Shown here piece after piece: positions 4,867-5,997 of a DNA stretch of 5,997 nucleotides. Where the stretch lies: NCBI GenBank assembly GCA_045645245.1, contig JAZRIK010000122.1, forward strand, positions 1 to 5,997. Direction: 5' to 3'. The notes beneath the pieces are model-generated. The model ran no database searches and had not been told where the DNA came from. It worked only from the letters and a program-made list of their open reading frames with translations. Both the position numbers and the translations under genes were made by a program. This DNA is from Scatosoma sp045645245 (GTDB lineage Bacteria > Bacillota > Clostridia > Christensenellales > Borkfalkiaceae). Position 1 is the stretch's first letter. The number at the start of each line of letters is the position of its first letter.

Positions 4867-4899
4867 AATAACGCAAAAAAATGTCATTGTTGCGTTATT
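4867..4899. repeat. 10-bp inverted repeat upstream of the serine dehydratase promoter
   Basis: AATAACGCAA (4867-4876) is the exact reverse complement of TTGCGTTATT (4890-4899), with a 13-nt spacer. A T5 run occurs at 4905-4909, five bases after the right arm, which is too far for a classic terminator, and no transcript is expected to enter from the left. A regulator-binding site or a structural element is possible. Confidence 0.7.
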
Positions 4900-4924
4900 G
4901 CCGCTTTTTGTATGGCGCGTTTGT

Positions 4925-4953
4925 TTTACAAATACACGCTTTTATGTTATAAT
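4925..4953 (+). promoter_or_regulatory. Promoter of the L-serine dehydratase gene
   Basis: TTTACA (4925-4930) is 17 bp from a perfect TATAAT (4948-4953), which is preceded by TGT (4945-4947) and is therefore an extended -10. Transcription should start near 4960, leaving a leader of about 59 nt. Confidence 0.85.
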
Positions 4954-4975
4954 AATATCATAAATGTACGTTTGC

Positions 4976-4997
4976 GCACGCTTACAAGCGTGTTTTT
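4976..4997 (+). promoter_or_regulatory. Terminator-like hairpin in the serine dehydratase leader
   Basis: CACGCT (4977-4982) pairs with AGCGTG (4987-4992) around TACA, with a further G-U pair at the base (4976/4993), and five T follow directly (4993-4997). It begins about 16 nt after the predicted start point and ends 21 nt before the ATG. It has the form of a short intrinsic terminator, so an attenuator is possible; a 5' stabilising hairpin or an operator palindrome are alternatives. Confidence 0.6.
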
Positions 4998-5018
4998 GCA
5001 GACAAGGAAGAAGCAAGT

Positions 5019-5997
5019 ATGAAATCATTAAAAGAATTATACCGCATCGGAAAAGGTCCGTCATCGTCACATACGATTGCGCCCGAGCGCGCCTGCAAAC
5101 TCTTTTTGTCGGAAAATCCGCAAGCGGATTCGTTTATAGTCACGCTGTACGGCTCACTCGCAAAAACGGGAATCGGACACGGTACGGATACGGTAATTCG
5201 TAGTGTTTTAAGCCCTGTACGCGTTATTTTTGATGAAGAAACGCACGTTCCGCATCCAAACACAATGCAGCTTTTAGCGCATAAAAACGGCGCAAAAATC
5301 GCCGAAATGCGCGTGTATAGCGTGGGCGGCGGTGCGATTCAGGTGGAAGGCAGGGCGGATACGGAAGGGCGCGAAGTGTATCCACTCAATCGCTTGTCGG
5401 ATATTCGCAGTTATTGCGAAGAACGCGATATGCGCTTGTACGATTACGTGTTTGAGTGCGAGGGCGAAGAAATTCGCGCGTATTTATCCGATGTTTGGAC
5501 GACTATGAAAGCGGCGATTGACCGCGGGGTGTCGCAATCGGGCGTTTTACCCGGGGGACTGGAAGTAGCTCGTCGCGCAAAGGTGTTGTATTGCGGCACT
5601 GCGCCTAACGAGAGTGCGGAAACGCGCGAAAACCGGTTGGTGTGCGCATACGCTTTTGCCGTAAGCGAAGAAAACGCGGCGGGCGGCACGATTGTCACCG
5701 CGCCTACTTGCGGCGCGTGCGGCGTTGTACCTGCGGTTTTACGCTATGCCCAGCAGCGGCAAGGATATTCGGACGAGCAGATTGTAAATGCACTCGCAAC
5801 GGCAGGATTAATCGGAAATTTAATTAAAACCAACGCGTCGATTTCCGGCGCGGAATGCGGTTGTCAAGCGGAGGTCGGCAGTGCGTGCTGTATGGCTACG
5901 GCGGCTTTAAGCGAGTTGAGAGAATTATCGCTTGGGCAAATTGAATATGCAGCGGAAGAGGCTATGGAGCCTCATTTGGGATTGACTTGCGACCCGA
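5019..5997 (+). CDS. sdaA: L-serine dehydratase (ammonia-lyase), single-chain iron-sulfur type, 3' end cut by window
   Basis: The enzyme converts L-serine to pyruvate and ammonia using an oxygen-sensitive [4Fe-4S] cluster, not pyridoxal phosphate, in the cytoplasm. The frame is open from the ATG to the last base, giving 326 codons; family members with this compact layout run to roughly 400 residues, so about 75-80 are missing. The beta domain comes first, with GKGPSSSHT (11-19), HVPHPNTMQ (76-84) and YSVGGGAI (100-107). The alpha domain follows with APTCGACGVVPAVLRY (228-243), SGAECGCQAEVGSACC (276-291) and GLTCDP (321-326). Cys282 and Cys324 match known cluster ligands; the third should lie beyond the edge. 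Both domains are in one chain, unlike the split SdaAA/SdaAB of B. subtilis. AAGGAAG (5004-5010) precedes the ATG. Arginine codons are mainly CGC here, against AGA and CGT in the ribosomal genes. Confidence 0.95.
   Translation, partial: MKSLKELYRIGKGPSSSHTIAPERACKLFLSENPQADSFIVTLYGSLAKTGIGHGTDTVIRSVLSPVRVIFDEETHVPHPNTMQLLAHKNGAKIAEMRVYSVGGGAIQVEGRADTEGREVYPLNRLSDIRSYCEERDMRLYDYVFECEGEEIRAYLSDVWTTMKAAIDRGVSQSGVLPGGLEVARRAKVLYCGTAPNESAETRENRLVCAYAFAVSEENAAGGTIVTAPTCGACGVVPAVLRYAQQRQGYSDEQIVNALATAGLIGNLIKTNASISGAECGCQAEVGSACCMATAALSELRELSLGQIEYAAEEAMEPHLGLTCDP

Noticed and set aside
4982..5263. Minus-strand frame of 93 codons and plus-strand frame at 4964-5203 over the start of sdaA
   Set aside because: Both overlap the clearly homologous serine dehydratase in other frames and show no family signature.

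Overview
The window looks chromosomal and comes from a Gram-positive-type anaerobe, most likely a member of Clostridia (Bacillota). The signs are strong AGGAGG ribosome binding sites before nearly every gene, A/T-rich spacers with near-consensus sigma-A promoters, rpsD lying between rpsK and rpoA (the common clostridial order; in Bacillus subtilis rpsD is elsewhere), a DegV-family protein, and an iron-sulfur type single-chain L-serine dehydratase. Genus cannot be assigned from the sequence alone. All eight complete genes end in TAA.

Bases 1-3661 are the distal end of the large ribosomal protein cluster, all on the + strand: infA (IF-1), rpmJ (L36), then a 346-base gap, then the alpha operon rpsM (S13), rpsK (S11), rpsD (S4), rpoA (RNA polymerase alpha) and rplQ (L17). 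The gap is unusual because rpmJ and rpsM are normally nearly contiguous. It holds an excellent extended -10 promoter (421-450) behind an A/T-rich UP-like stretch, then a leader of about 280 nt with several strong hairpins and at least one pair of mutually exclusive helices. This is the best candidate in the window for an undescribed regulatory RNA; autoregulation by S4 or another operon product is a hypothesis. L17 is about 45-50 residues longer than usual, with the extra sequence in its middle.

Bases 3662-3798 are a convergent junction with two intrinsic terminators, one for the alpha operon (+) and one for degV (-).

Bases 3799-4677 (-) encode a DegV/FakB-type fatty-acid-binding protein. 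Bases 4678-5018 are a divergent intergenic region with a promoter for degV (-), a promoter for the serine dehydratase gene (+), and between them a 60-base nested palindrome and a second 10-bp inverted repeat. Short repeats recur in and around the + promoter, and the dehydratase leader has a terminator-like hairpin. Bases 5019-5997 (+) are the first 326 codons of the L-serine dehydratase, cut off by the window edge.

In function, the left part is translation and transcription machinery, while the right part is a fatty-acid-binding protein next to a serine-to-pyruvate enzyme with no evident pathway link to the ribosomal genes. No mobile element, CRISPR array, tRNA or rRNA was seen.
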